NCBI GenBank assembly: GCA_026984135.1
Contig: JALSSR010000236.1
Span: 1-35,260, forward strand
From: Bacteroidales bacterium
GTDB taxonomy: Bacteria; Bacteroidota; Bacteroidia; Bacteroidales; JAADJA01
Length of the DNA stretch: 35,260 nucleotides
Reading direction: 5' to 3'
Part shown: positions 6,585 through 13,636 of the stretch, piece by piece
Position numbering within the stretch: the stretch's first letter is position 1
Layout of the letters: each line of letters begins with the position of its first letter
Made by a program: the position numbers and the translations under genes
Notes under the pieces: generated by a model
The model's input: only the letters and a program-made list of their open reading frames with translations
Database searches by the model: none
Told to the model about the DNA's origin: nothing

Positions 6585-8276
6585 TCAGATACTCTCTTTT
6601 TTTCCGTTTTTTTCTAAAAAACGGGTTACTCTCTCTTTTAACGATTCATCTTTATCTTCTATTGCCTCTTCAAATATTTCGGTTGCAAGCAGCCATTCAT
6701 CGGGATACTGCTTTTCAAGTTCGGCTAACACGCTTTCCAAAACTCCCGGCAACCTTTTTACATTTCTGTAATCTCTGACAATTTTATACAAAAGGTGAAG
6801 CCGCTTTGCTTTGCGCGAATAGCTGATTTTATGTGTTTTTTCCACAGGAGGTTCAACCTGAATACCATAAGAATCTGGATCGGCAGGGCCACTATACACG
6901 GAAATAATATCTTCACCGACAGCCATATCGTAAATACCCCAGTCCGGCTGAAACAATATTATATCTTCAAATTTAACAAGACAATCTGAAAAGCTCATTA
7001 AAATTATCTTTTCCTTCTTTCTTTCCACATTCTTTAATATTCCTTCAACCGTCACACCGGATTCAAAATTCAGTTTTACCTTCCGACCTTTTACAATTGA
7101 AATCTCGCTCAAATCCCTGTCTGTACAACTCTCCACCGGTTTGCCAATATCTTTCAATCTCCCGACCACCGAACCGTATCCCATGGAATGGTAGGATTTA
7201 TCATGTCCGGAGAGTTCACAATTTTCAAAATTCAGACTTGTGGGCCCCTGTGTTGAGATATAAACAGGCTTCCCGTCTTTTTCAATCACATTATTAATAA
7301 CACCCGACACCTGTAAACCCGAACTGTAAACAGCCGTTGCAATACTCTGAGATTCAACGGCAACATTCAAACCGTAAACTCCTCCCCTGCGCAATGCCAT
7401 CCGGTCGGCAAATTCAAAAAGCACTTTTCTTAAGTGTCCGAAATCAGGAGTAACAAACAATTGTGGTTGTCGTGTAGTTATATCAAAATTATAATTTACC
7501 GCTTCAATGGTCAAAGGCAGTTTTTTCACATCAGGTTTCAACGATGAACGGCCTTCACCAATGGAGGAGAGCAAGCCTGCTCCGTATATCTTCGGATTAT
7601 CAGGAGTTCCTATTAGTCCGTACTCAACAGTCCACCAATGCAAGTTACGGATAAGAGCAATTTCCGAATTCGCCACAACCCTACTATCAAGTTCCTGTAA
7701 CCTTTTTTCAGCCTCGTCAATTTCATTCTTCGGGGTGTAAGGATCGGCTTTGAGTATGGAAAGATGCCTGATTGCTTCATACATTTTTTTATCATAGGAT
7801 GAAGAAAATGCTTTTGAACCAATTTCACCGAAAAGACGAAGATATTCAGCATATTCGGGATCGGCAATAATGGGAGCATGACCGGCAGCTTCGTGAATAA
7901 TATCGGGAGCCGGAGTATATTCTATCTGATCGGCAGAGCGAATGTCCGCAGCAATAACAAGAACATTATTAGCCTGAAACTCCATAAAGGCATTGGGAGG
8001 AATAAAACCGTCAACAGTAACGGCACCCCAGCCTATATCTCCTAATATCCTGTTCATTCCCGATATATTCGGAATCCTTTCCATTCCTATCCCTGTCTTT
8101 TTCAATCCTTCGAGATAAGAATGATGAGCAACTTCAGGGAGATACTTTATATTCCGGCGCATAACATATCTCCACACAGCATGGTCTTTCGCAGTATAAG
8201 AGTTATAATCCTGTTCAACAACATAGTTTAACAGATGTTTAGGTAGTTTGTCAAGAATATCAATATGATCCATCAT
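6585..8276 (-). CDS. Aromatic amino acid hydroxylase (phenylalanine 4-monooxygenase-like), long form
   Basis: The N-terminal half is a pterin-dependent aromatic amino acid hydroxylase domain, which uses non-haem Fe(II), tetrahydropterin and O2 to hydroxylate phenylalanine (or Tyr/Trp). The iron ligands are visible: H128 and H133 in PDIIHEAAGH, and E218 in WTVEYGL. The 563-aa length is about twice that of proteobacterial PhhA (about 260-300 aa). Residues from about 300 to 563 form an extra region containing GGVYGLNVAVESQSIATAVYS and later KLNFESGVTVEGILKN, which I cannot assign to a known domain. The regulatory ACT domain of animal enzymes is not at the N-terminus. It is divergent from glgB with a short shared upstream region. 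Confidence 0.85.
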   Translation of the reverse strand: MMDHIDILDKLPKHLLNYVVEQDYNSYTAKDHAVWRYVMRRNIKYLPEVAHHSYLEGLKKTGIGMERIPNISGMNRILGDIGWGAVTVDGFIPPNAFMEFQANNVLVIAADIRSADQIEYTPAPDIIHEAAGHAPIIADPEYAEYLRLFGEIGSKAFSSSYDKKMYEAIRHLSILKADPYTPKNEIDEAEKRLQELDSRVVANSEIALIRNLHWWTVEYGLIGTPDNPKIYGAGLLSSIGEGRSSLKPDVKKLPLTIEAVNYNFDITTRQPQLFVTPDFGHLRKVLFEFADRMALRRGGVYGLNVAVESQSIATAVYSSGLQVSGVINNVIEKDGKPVYISTQGPTSLNFENCELSGHDKSYHSMGYGSVVGRLKDIGKPVESCTDRDLSEISIVKGRKVKLNFESGVTVEGILKNVERKKEKIILMSFSDCLVKFEDIILFQPDWGIYDMAVGEDIISVYSGPADPDSYGIQVEPPVEKTHKISYSRKAKRLHLLYKIVRDYRNVKRLPGVLESVLAELEKQYPDEWLLATEIFEEAIEDKDESLKERVTRFLEKNGKKESI

Positions 8277-8343
8277 AAAGAAATTTAATGTTAAAGGATA
8301 TAAAAAACAACATATATTTCAATCAAAAGTTCACATTAATGGT

Positions 8344-8351
8344 TACTTTTG
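8344..8351 (+). promoter_or_regulatory. -7 element for glgB, inside the longest ORF
   Basis: TACTTTTG matches TAnnTTTG. It lies 15 nt before the ATG at 8366 and inside the longest version of the glgB frame, which argues for the downstream start codon. No clear TTG is present at -33. Confidence 0.4.
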
Positions 8352-8365
8352 CAAAAAACAAGCCT

Positions 8366-10393
8366 ATGCCGCAAGGAAAACTAAAATTAACGGATATTGA
8401 TCCCTGGCTCGAACCGAGCAAAAAGGATATTGAAGCCAGGATTACAAGGTTTGAAGAGAGACTGCAAGCCATAGAAAATGATTTCGGTACACTGACAGCC
8501 TTTGCAGACGGATACAAATATTTCGGAATAAATTACGACAAAAAGAAAAAAGGCTGGTTTTACAGGGAATGGGCTCCCGAAGCAAAAGCTCTCTTCCTGA
8601 CAGGCGACTTTAACAACTGGGAGAAATTCACACATCCTCTGACAAGGGATAATTTCGGAGTATGGGAGATTTTTCTTCCCGAGAAAGATTATGCGACCAC
8701 CTTCGTTCATGGTAGTAAAGTAAAGGTTCTGGTTGACTCATCCAAAGGACTGAGTTACAGGATTCCCGCATACATCAAAAGAGTGATTCAGGATGAAGAC
8801 ACAAAGAACTTTTCCGGGCAAGTTTGGATACCGGAACCCTTTGATTGGGAAGAAGACGGTTTTGATGTAAACGGTATCGGCGACCTTTTTATATACGAAG
8901 CTCATGTCGGAATGGCTCAGGAAAAAGAGGGCATAGGAACATACAATGAATTTACGGAAAACATTTTACCGAGAATAAAAAACGGCGGATACAACGCCGT
9001 TCAACTAATGGCTATTCAGGAACATCCTTATTACGGTTCTTTCGGATATCATGTATCCAACTTCTTTGCTCCCTCTTCCCGCTTCGGTACTCCCGAAGAT
9101 TTGAAGAATCTTATTAAAACCGCCCACAAAATGGGAATTGCCGTAATCCTCGACATTATTCACTCCCACACCGTTAAAAATACGGTCGAAGGAATAAATG
9201 AATTCGACGGCTCCGATCATCAATACTTTCATCCGGGAACCCGCGGAGAGCATCCCCAATGGGATTCAAAGATTTTCGATTACGGAAAAACAGAGGTTCT
9301 GAGATTTCTTCTTTCCAATGTTAAATATTGGCTCGAGGAATTTCATTTTGACGGCTTTCGCTTCGACGGTGTAGGCTCAATGATGTATTTTCACCACGGC
9401 CTTGAAACCATTGACAGTCGCGATAAGTTTTTCAGACAAGGAGTTGAGTATGATGCAATTACATATCTTCAGCTGGCAAACACACTGTCTCATAACATAA
9501 AAAGGGATTCCGTGAGCATTGCCGAGGATGTTACCGGTATGCCAGGACTTACGGCAGATGTGGAAGCAGGCGGACTTGGATTCGATTACAGGCTTGGAAT
9601 GGGTATCCCCGATTTTTGGATAAAATTGCTGAAGGAAAAACAGGATGAACAATGGGACATTTATGAAATGTGGAATGTTTTGAACGACAGATTGCCTTAT
9701 GTTAAAACGGTTGCTTACGCCGAATCGCATGACCAAGCTCTTGTCGGAGACAAAACCATAGCTTTCAGGCTGATGGACAAGGAAATGTACTGGCATATGC
9801 ACAAAAATGACGATAACATTGTGATTGACAGGGGTATTGCACTTCATAAAATGATTCGGTTGTTCACAATTTCACTTGGAGGAAATGCTTATCTTAATTT
9901 TATGGGAAATGAGTTCGGACATCCCGAATGGATTGACTTCCCGAGGGAAGGTAACAACTGGAGTTATAAGTATGCCCGCCGGCAATGGTCTCTCGTTGAT
10001 AACCCGGAGCTTAAATATAGCTGCCTTGCCGCTTTCGACAGAGAGATGATAAAAGTCATTAAGGATAATAAAATTATGTCTTCGCTTTTTGCAAACCAAC
10101 TGAATATGGATGCACAAAACCAGACAATAATTTTCGAGAGGAATAACCTTATCTTTGTCTTTAACTTTCATACATCCAACTCAATACCGGGTTACGAGTT
10201 CAAAATCCCGGAGCAAGGTGATTATCAGGTGATTTTAGATTCGGACAGCAAGGAATTTTGCGGGCATAACAGAGTTGATGACAGCCTGATATATCCATCT
10301 TTTAAAAATAACGGTGACAATGCAAACAGATTAAGTATTTATCTCCCCAACAGGACAGCTTTGGTTTTAAAAAAGATCAATAAAAATCACTGA
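8366..10393 (+). CDS. glgB: 1,4-alpha-glucan (glycogen) branching enzyme, eukaryote-like GH13 type
   Basis: It makes alpha-1,6 branches in glycogen. An N-terminal CBM48 domain (around FYREWAPEAKALFLTGDFNNW) precedes the GH13 barrel. Counting from ATG 8366, the nucleophile is D334 in GFRFDGVGSMMYFHHG, the acid/base is E387 in IAEDVTGMP, and the conserved His-Asp pair is H455-D456 in AESHDQALVGD. The VGSMMYFHHG and GDKT wording is that of the plant/animal-like branching enzymes found in Bacteroidota rather than E. coli GlgB. The track starts at 8288 (701 aa). The ATG at 8366 (675 aa) places the typical DPWLEP start of this subfamily about 11 residues in, and follows a promoter element. The next gene begins 13 nt after the stop. 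Confidence 0.93.
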   Translation: MPQGKLKLTDIDPWLEPSKKDIEARITRFEERLQAIENDFGTLTAFADGYKYFGINYDKKKKGWFYREWAPEAKALFLTGDFNNWEKFTHPLTRDNFGVWEIFLPEKDYATTFVHGSKVKVLVDSSKGLSYRIPAYIKRVIQDEDTKNFSGQVWIPEPFDWEEDGFDVNGIGDLFIYEAHVGMAQEKEGIGTYNEFTENILPRIKNGGYNAVQLMAIQEHPYYGSFGYHVSNFFAPSSRFGTPEDLKNLIKTAHKMGIAVILDIIHSHTVKNTVEGINEFDGSDHQYFHPGTRGEHPQWDSKIFDYGKTEVLRFLLSNVKYWLEEFHFDGFRFDGVGSMMYFHHGLETIDSRDKFFRQGVEYDAITYLQLANTLSHNIKRDSVSIAEDVTGMPGLTADVEAGGLGFDYRLGMGIPDFWIKLLKEKQDEQWDIYEMWNVLNDRLPYVKTVAYAESHDQALVGDKTIAFRLMDKEMYWHMHKNDDNIVIDRGIALHKMIRLFTISLGGNAYLNFMGNEFGHPEWIDFPREGNNWSYKYARRQWSLVDNPELKYSCLAAFDREMIKVIKDNKIMSSLFANQLNMDAQNQTIIFERNNLIFVFNFHTSNSIPGYEFKIPEQGDYQVILDSDSKEFCGHNRVDDSLIYPSFKNNGDNANRLSIYLPNRTALVLKKINKNH

Positions 10394-10406
10394 CGGTAAA
10401 GTGTTT

Positions 10407-10994
10407 ATGACATCAAAACAAATAAAAATAGGCGATAAGACAAAGTTCTTCTGGACTAATTTCATAAAAGGATTCATCTGGACCATAATCATTGTCGGAG
10501 CTTATGTTTTAATAAAACACTATTTCGGATTTAATTGGGAAGAGGCTATTAAGCCCTATTTGGAGAATCAGTTACTGATTTATTCTATTTATACGATTTC
10601 CGAGCTAATGTTCGGAATTATTCCTCCCGAATTCTTTATGATATGGGGATTGAGCAGTGGCCATTTGATTGATTATGTGGGGATAGTTTCCCTTTTGGCT
10701 GTTATATCATATATTTCCGGATTTATTGGATTTTTATTCGGCGATTTCCTGAAGACAACAGTCACTTTCAGATATATCCGAAAAAGATTTCTCTCAAAGT
10801 ATCAACCACTCGTAGTGAAATACGGAGCTTTTCTTATTCTTGTTGCAGCTATGACCCCCCTGCCCTTTTCTGCTATTGCAATGCTTGTAGGATCATTTCA
10901 TTTTCCAGTTAAAAAATATCTTTTCTGGTCGCTCTCACGTTTTCTCCGGTTTGCTTTATATGCTATAATCGTGTGGCAGGCAAATATGTTGTAG
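10407..10994 (+). CDS. VTT/DedA-like small membrane protein
   Basis: It is a hydrophobic protein of about 195 aa with roughly five membrane segments. The stretch ELMFGIIPPEFFMIWGLSSG and the late segment TPLPFSAIAMLVGSFHFPVKKYLFWSLSRFLRF resemble the two re-entrant helix regions of VTT-domain (DedA/TVP38/YqaA-like) proteins, a group linked to lipid flipping and membrane homeostasis. The match is by pattern only, and several conserved DedA residues cannot be confirmed. It lies 13 nt behind glgB and is probably cotranscribed. A GTG start at 10401 is possible but the ATG at 10407 is favoured. Confidence 0.55.
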   Translation: MTSKQIKIGDKTKFFWTNFIKGFIWTIIIVGAYVLIKHYFGFNWEEAIKPYLENQLLIYSIYTISELMFGIIPPEFFMIWGLSSGHLIDYVGIVSLLAVISYISGFIGFLFGDFLKTTVTFRYIRKRFLSKYQPLVVKYGAFLILVAAMTPLPFSAIAMLVGSFHFPVKKYLFWSLSRFLRFALYAIIVWQANML

Positions 10995-11070
10995 AAATTA
11001 CGGATAATATATTTCATATATTTGCAACTTAAAATTATCATTCATAGATTAACGCAATTAATATTTCGTA

Positions 11071-11182
11071 CCTGACGGGACTAAAAACAGCATAGAACTA
11101 AAGCAAATCCCGTTAGGGATGACATATCGGTAAAAAGAATGAAGACAAAACGAAATGCAAATCCCGTAGGGATGGCATATTG
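11071..11182. repeat. REP-like palindromic repeats
   Basis: Two direct copies of GCAAATCCCGTTAGGGATGRC-type sequence occur at 11103-11130 and 11157-11182, differing by one inserted T and a few substitutions, with starts 54 bp apart. Upstream, CCTGACGGGA (11071-11080) is complementary, with one G-T wobble, to TCCCGTTAGG in the first copy (11108-11117), so the cluster can fold into a hairpin. This is the architecture of small interspersed palindromic elements. It occupies part of the 377-bp gene-free stretch between the VTT-like gene and the tRNA. Nothing else was recognised there except the tRNA terminator. Confidence 0.6.
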
Positions 11183-11321
11183 AATTAATACAAAAATAAA
11201 ATTCATGAGATATCTAACCTATTTATTGATGTTTTTGCTTTACACAAACAGTTTATTTTCTTAAGATTACGCACTACAATTTCAAACAACGAATTTTTAC
11301 TTGTGATGAACTCATTACCAA

Positions 11322-11361
11322 AAAACAAAAAGGATTGCAGCGCAAAAAACCGCAATCCTTT
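11322..11361 (-). terminator. Terminator downstream of tRNA-Arg
   Basis: AAAGGATTGC (11329-11338) and GCAATCCTTT (11352-11361) form a 10-bp stem. Read on the minus strand, it is followed by a T-rich run (complement of 11322-11328) and begins 10 nt after the tRNA 3' end. Confidence 0.8.
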
Positions 11362-11371
11362 ATTTTAATTG

Positions 11372-11445
11372 TGAACCCGGAGGGACTCGAACCCCCAACC
11401 TCCTGATCCGTAGTCAGGTGCACTATCCAATTATGCTACGGGTCC
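11372..11445 (-). tRNA. tRNA-Arg (anticodon ACG)
   Basis: The minus strand folds into a complete 74-nt cloverleaf: acceptor GGACCCG/CGGGTTC, D stem GCAT/GTGC, anticodon stem CCTGA/TCAGG with loop CTACGGA, and T stem GGGGG/CCCTC with TTCGAGT. The anticodon is ACG, read as ICG after deamination, and decodes CGU, CGC and CGA. The discriminator is A and CCA is not encoded, so it must be added after transcription. A hairpin terminator follows directly. Confidence 0.97.
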
Positions 11446-11535
11446 TTTGACGATTTGCAAAAGCATAACTACTGTTTGCAAACCAGGCTGCAAAATTATA
11501 AAATATTATTAAACCGCAGATATAATTTTTTAATC

Positions 11536-11543
11536 TAATTTTG
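11536..11543 (+). promoter_or_regulatory. -7 element upstream of the CDF transporter gene
   Basis: TAATTTTG matches TAnnTTTG, 17 nt before the TTG start at 11561. A -33 TTG at proper spacing is not evident. About 45 nt upstream is a dyad TTTGCA-N8-TGCAAA (11475-11494), related in half-site to the one before fur. Confidence 0.4.
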
Positions 11544-11560
11544 CAATAAAGTTAACTGTA

Positions 11561-12427
11561 TTGAGTAAAAAAGTAAATACTGCACGCCTTTCGGTGTTTT
11601 CAAATATCTTTCTTGTTATAATGAAGATAACCGTAGGTATCATAAGCGGCTCTGTGAGTATCATTTCCGAAGCTGCACATTCGGCAATTGACCTTGTTGC
11701 CTCCCTAATTGCTTTTTTCTCGGTTAAGGTATCCAATATGCCTCCCGACAAGGAGCATCCGTACGGACATGGAAAGGTAGAGAATATTTCCGGAGTTATT
11801 GAAGGGCTCTTAATAATTGTAGCGGCTATATGGATAGTATATCATTCCATACACAGCTTGATTGTCAACGAACCTGTTCAATATCTTCAATGGGGTATTA
11901 TTGTTATGGGAGTTTCCGCACTGGTTAACTTTTTTGTGTCGCGAAAATTATATAAGGTTGCAAAAGAGACCGATTCAATAGCACTGGAGGCCGACGCACT
12001 CCATTTAAAAACAGACATCTACACTTCCGTCGGTGTTGCTCTCGGTATCGGATTGATATGGGTGACAGGCTGGCATATTCTCGATCCGGTAATAGCCATT
12101 TTCGTTGCTCTGATAATTCTGTGGGAAGCGTATAATCTTATTAAATCCGCTTTTAACCCTCTTCTCGATAACAGCCTGGATCAACAGGAGGTGGACATAA
12201 TAACAGCTATCATCGAAGAGTTTACAAATGACTGCATAGGATACCATCATTTAAGAACAAGAAAATCAGGCCCCTACAAATACATAGATTTTCACCTTGA
12301 ACTTCCCGATGAAATGACGGTAAAGGAATCACACAACTTATGCGACAGGATGGAAGAAAGATTGAAAGAAAAGTTTAATTCTGTTGACATCAACATCCAT
12401 GTTGAACCAAAATCTGATTGTAAATGA
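11561..12427 (+). CDS. Cation diffusion facilitator (zinc-type efflux transporter)
   Basis: CDF proteins export Zn and related divalent ions using the proton gradient. The 288-aa protein has six predicted membrane segments and a C-terminal ferredoxin-like cytoplasmic domain (ending around NIHVEPKSD). The membrane metal site reads HSAID in TM2 (H40, D44) and HLKTD in TM5 (H148, D152). This HxxxD/HxxxD pattern is associated with zinc-selective CDFs, whereas DxxxD in TM2 marks the YiiP-like group. The family motif HPYGHGKVEN after TM2 is intact. The start is TTG at 11561. Its last codon overlaps the ATG of the HD-domain gene (ATGA), so the two are translationally coupled. Confidence 0.9.
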   Translation: MSKKVNTARLSVFSNIFLVIMKITVGIISGSVSIISEAAHSAIDLVASLIAFFSVKVSNMPPDKEHPYGHGKVENISGVIEGLLIIVAAIWIVYHSIHSLIVNEPVQYLQWGIIVMGVSALVNFFVSRKLYKVAKETDSIALEADALHLKTDIYTSVGVALGIGLIWVTGWHILDPVIAIFVALIILWEAYNLIKSAFNPLLDNSLDQQEVDIITAIIEEFTNDCIGYHHLRTRKSGPYKYIDFHLELPDEMTVKESHNLCDRMEERLKEKFNSVDINIHVEPKSDCK

Positions 12428-13050
12428 ACGGAAAAGAGTTAAAAAAAATATTAAAGAATTTTGAAGTTCCCTTTAAAATTCCCAAGGATGTAAAAAAGAT
12501 AATAAAAAAATACTACCCTGAAGATTCCGAAGCTTATCCCTTTTTCTTTATCCATTCGGTAAGAGTTACGGAGCTTGCTTTAAGGATTTACAAACATAAC
12601 AAACATCTGAAATTGGATAAAAAGTTTATTTTGAAAGGAGCTTTGCTTCACGATATAGGGATAATAAAGACAAGAGCACCGGAAATAGGTTGCCATGGTA
12701 AATATCCATACATCGCCCATTCGTATCTTGGAAGGGAGATACTTGAAAAGAACGGACTTAAGGATATTGCGCCTGTTTGTGAAAGGCATGTCGGTGTGGG
12801 GTTGTCGAAAAAAGATATTATAAAATACAAAATGCCTTTGCCGCACCGCGATATGCTTCCCGTAAGTTATGAGGAAAAGATTATTTGCTATGCCGATAAG
12901 TTTTACAGCAAATCGGAGAATCACCTTCTTGTGCCAAAGCCAGTTGAAAAGATAAGAAAGAAAATTTCAAAATACGGTAAAGATAAACTGGAAAGGTTTG
13001 ATGGATTTGTTGAGTTGTTCGGGATTGATTATGTTTATGATAAGGCATAA
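12424..13050 (+). CDS. HD-domain phosphohydrolase family protein
   Basis: The 208-aa protein has an HD-superfamily metal-dependent hydrolase core. The metal ligands are visible: H44 in FIHSVRV, the HD pair H76-D77 in GALLHDIG, a further His in CERHVG (H122), and the distal Asp D158 in CYADKF. It belongs to the small stand-alone HDIG-type hydrolases whose substrates are mostly unknown (nucleotides or other phosphate esters). The start overlaps the CDF stop by 4 nt, which suggests coupled expression; a zinc- or metal-related link is only inference. The gene ends 5 nt before a strong hairpin at the 3' edge of the minus-strand RNA region. Confidence 0.8.
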   Translation: MNGKELKKILKNFEVPFKIPKDVKKIIKKYYPEDSEAYPFFFIHSVRVTELALRIYKHNKHLKLDKKFILKGALLHDIGIIKTRAPEIGCHGKYPYIAHSYLGREILEKNGLKDIAPVCERHVGVGLSKKDIIKYKMPLPHRDMLPVSYEEKIICYADKFYSKSENHLLVPKPVEKIRKKISKYGKDKLERFDGFVELFGIDYVYDKA

Positions 13051-13055
13051 AGCAC

Positions 13056-13090
13056 AGCGGGAATCTCATCTGTTCGATAAGATTCCCGCT
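13056..13090 (-). terminator. 11-bp hairpin at the convergent end of the RNA gene and the HD gene
   Basis: AGCGGGAATCT (13056-13066) and AGATTCCCGCT (13080-13090) form a perfect 11-bp stem; inner bases ATC/GAT can add three more pairs. On the minus strand it is followed by GTGCTTTAT, a poor T-run. It may terminate the minus-strand RNA, the HD gene, or both, or be the last structural domain of the RNA. Confidence 0.55.
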
Positions 13091-13601
13091 CACCTTGCAA
13101 CCGCCGTAGCGCTTGTTTGGCGCCAGGTTACGGTTATTATGGTTGCTCTTTCCGGGTTTGTTCCGAAGAACTTGCCTTTCGGGAGCCTGATTTAGATTGA
13201 CTGTCCGGAGACTGTCAAGAGCTAAACCGCAACTTTTCACGTTCACCTTGAGTTGACTTCCGTGTGGTTGTCATCTCTTGGTTTGAAACCGTTTGTGAAA
13301 GACCTTTGCAGGTTTATCAGTTTACGGTTTCCCGACCTTTCAAGCTGACGAGCAATTGTTTCCGTTCCGAAGAACTTTGCATTTGCAGGTCTGAATCATC
13401 TGAAGGTAAGATCTTGAAATCTAAGTTCACATAAGTGAACGCCTTCAGTTGAACTACTTGATTTCAAGGTGGATTTTCAATCGGGTCGGCAACCTAATGC
13501 TTTTCCCTTTTTCAATCCGGATTAATGAGAGGTTTACCGTTGCCGGTTTCCTTTTCTTAATCCCTGACGTTCCAAGCTAACCTTTTATCCCTTGCCTGGT
13601 G
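13056..13601 (-). ncRNA. Candidate large structured non-coding RNA (about 545 nt)
   Basis: There is no credible protein on either strand here; the longest minus ORF runs through the end hairpin into the HD gene. Exact complementary segments (plus-strand coordinates) are dense. GCAACC/GGTTGC 13097-13102/13141-13146 encloses CCGT/ACGG and GCGC/GCGC. TTTAG, TTGAC and GTC stems at 13191-13226 are capped on the minus strand by UCCG. Two identical 12-mer hairpins (13160-13171 and 13364-13375) have C(UUCG)G loops on the minus strand. An 8-bp helix 13285-13292/13324-13331 surrounds a GCAA-capped hairpin. A pseudoknot lies at 13400-13468, and a second possible one at 13487-13563. A strong minus promoter at 13605-13636 puts the 5' end near 13600, and an 11-bp hairpin closes the 3' end. 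Landmarks of tmRNA and RNase P RNA were not found. Function is unknown. Confidence 0.68.
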
Positions 13602-13604
13602 CGA

Positions 13605-13636
13605 CAAAAATAGAACAATCAACACCCCGAAGTCAA
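13605..13636 (-). promoter_or_regulatory. Strong promoter for the minus-strand RNA
   Basis: Read on the minus strand, TTG (13636-13634), a 21-nt spacer and TATTTTTG (13612-13605) match the Bacteroidota promoter consensus in both elements and in spacing, as well as the rplS promoter does. No protein-coding start follows it; the first transcribed bases would be near CACCAGGCAAGGG. Confidence 0.72.

Noticed and set aside
7613-7879. ORFs antisense to or shifted within the hydroxylase gene (and similar ones in glgB and the macroglobulin)
   Set aside because: They are frame shadows of long, well-supported genes; none shows an independent start signal or family motif.
11017-11024. TATATTTG promoter-like match after the VTT gene
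   Set aside because: No gene starts downstream within reach on the plus strand, and a -33 element is missing at normal spacing; the sequence is AT-rich and chance matches are expected.
12881-13246. 121-aa minus-strand ORF across the HD gene and RNA region
   Set aside because: It runs antisense through the 3' part of the HD gene and straight through the 11-bp hairpin. Its sequence is low in hydrophobic pattern and shows no domain; the structured-RNA reading explains the bases better.
13056-13601. tmRNA or RNase P RNA identity for the ncRNA
   Set aside because: The tRNA-like ends, resume codon and tag frame of tmRNA are absent, and so are the GAGGAAAGTCC and ACAGAA core sequences of RNase P RNA.
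13599-13605. GTGCGAC resembling a group II intron 5' end (plus strand)
   Set aside because: No domain V-like hairpin, reverse transcriptase or intron 3' end lies downstream, and the structured stretch is on the other side of this site.
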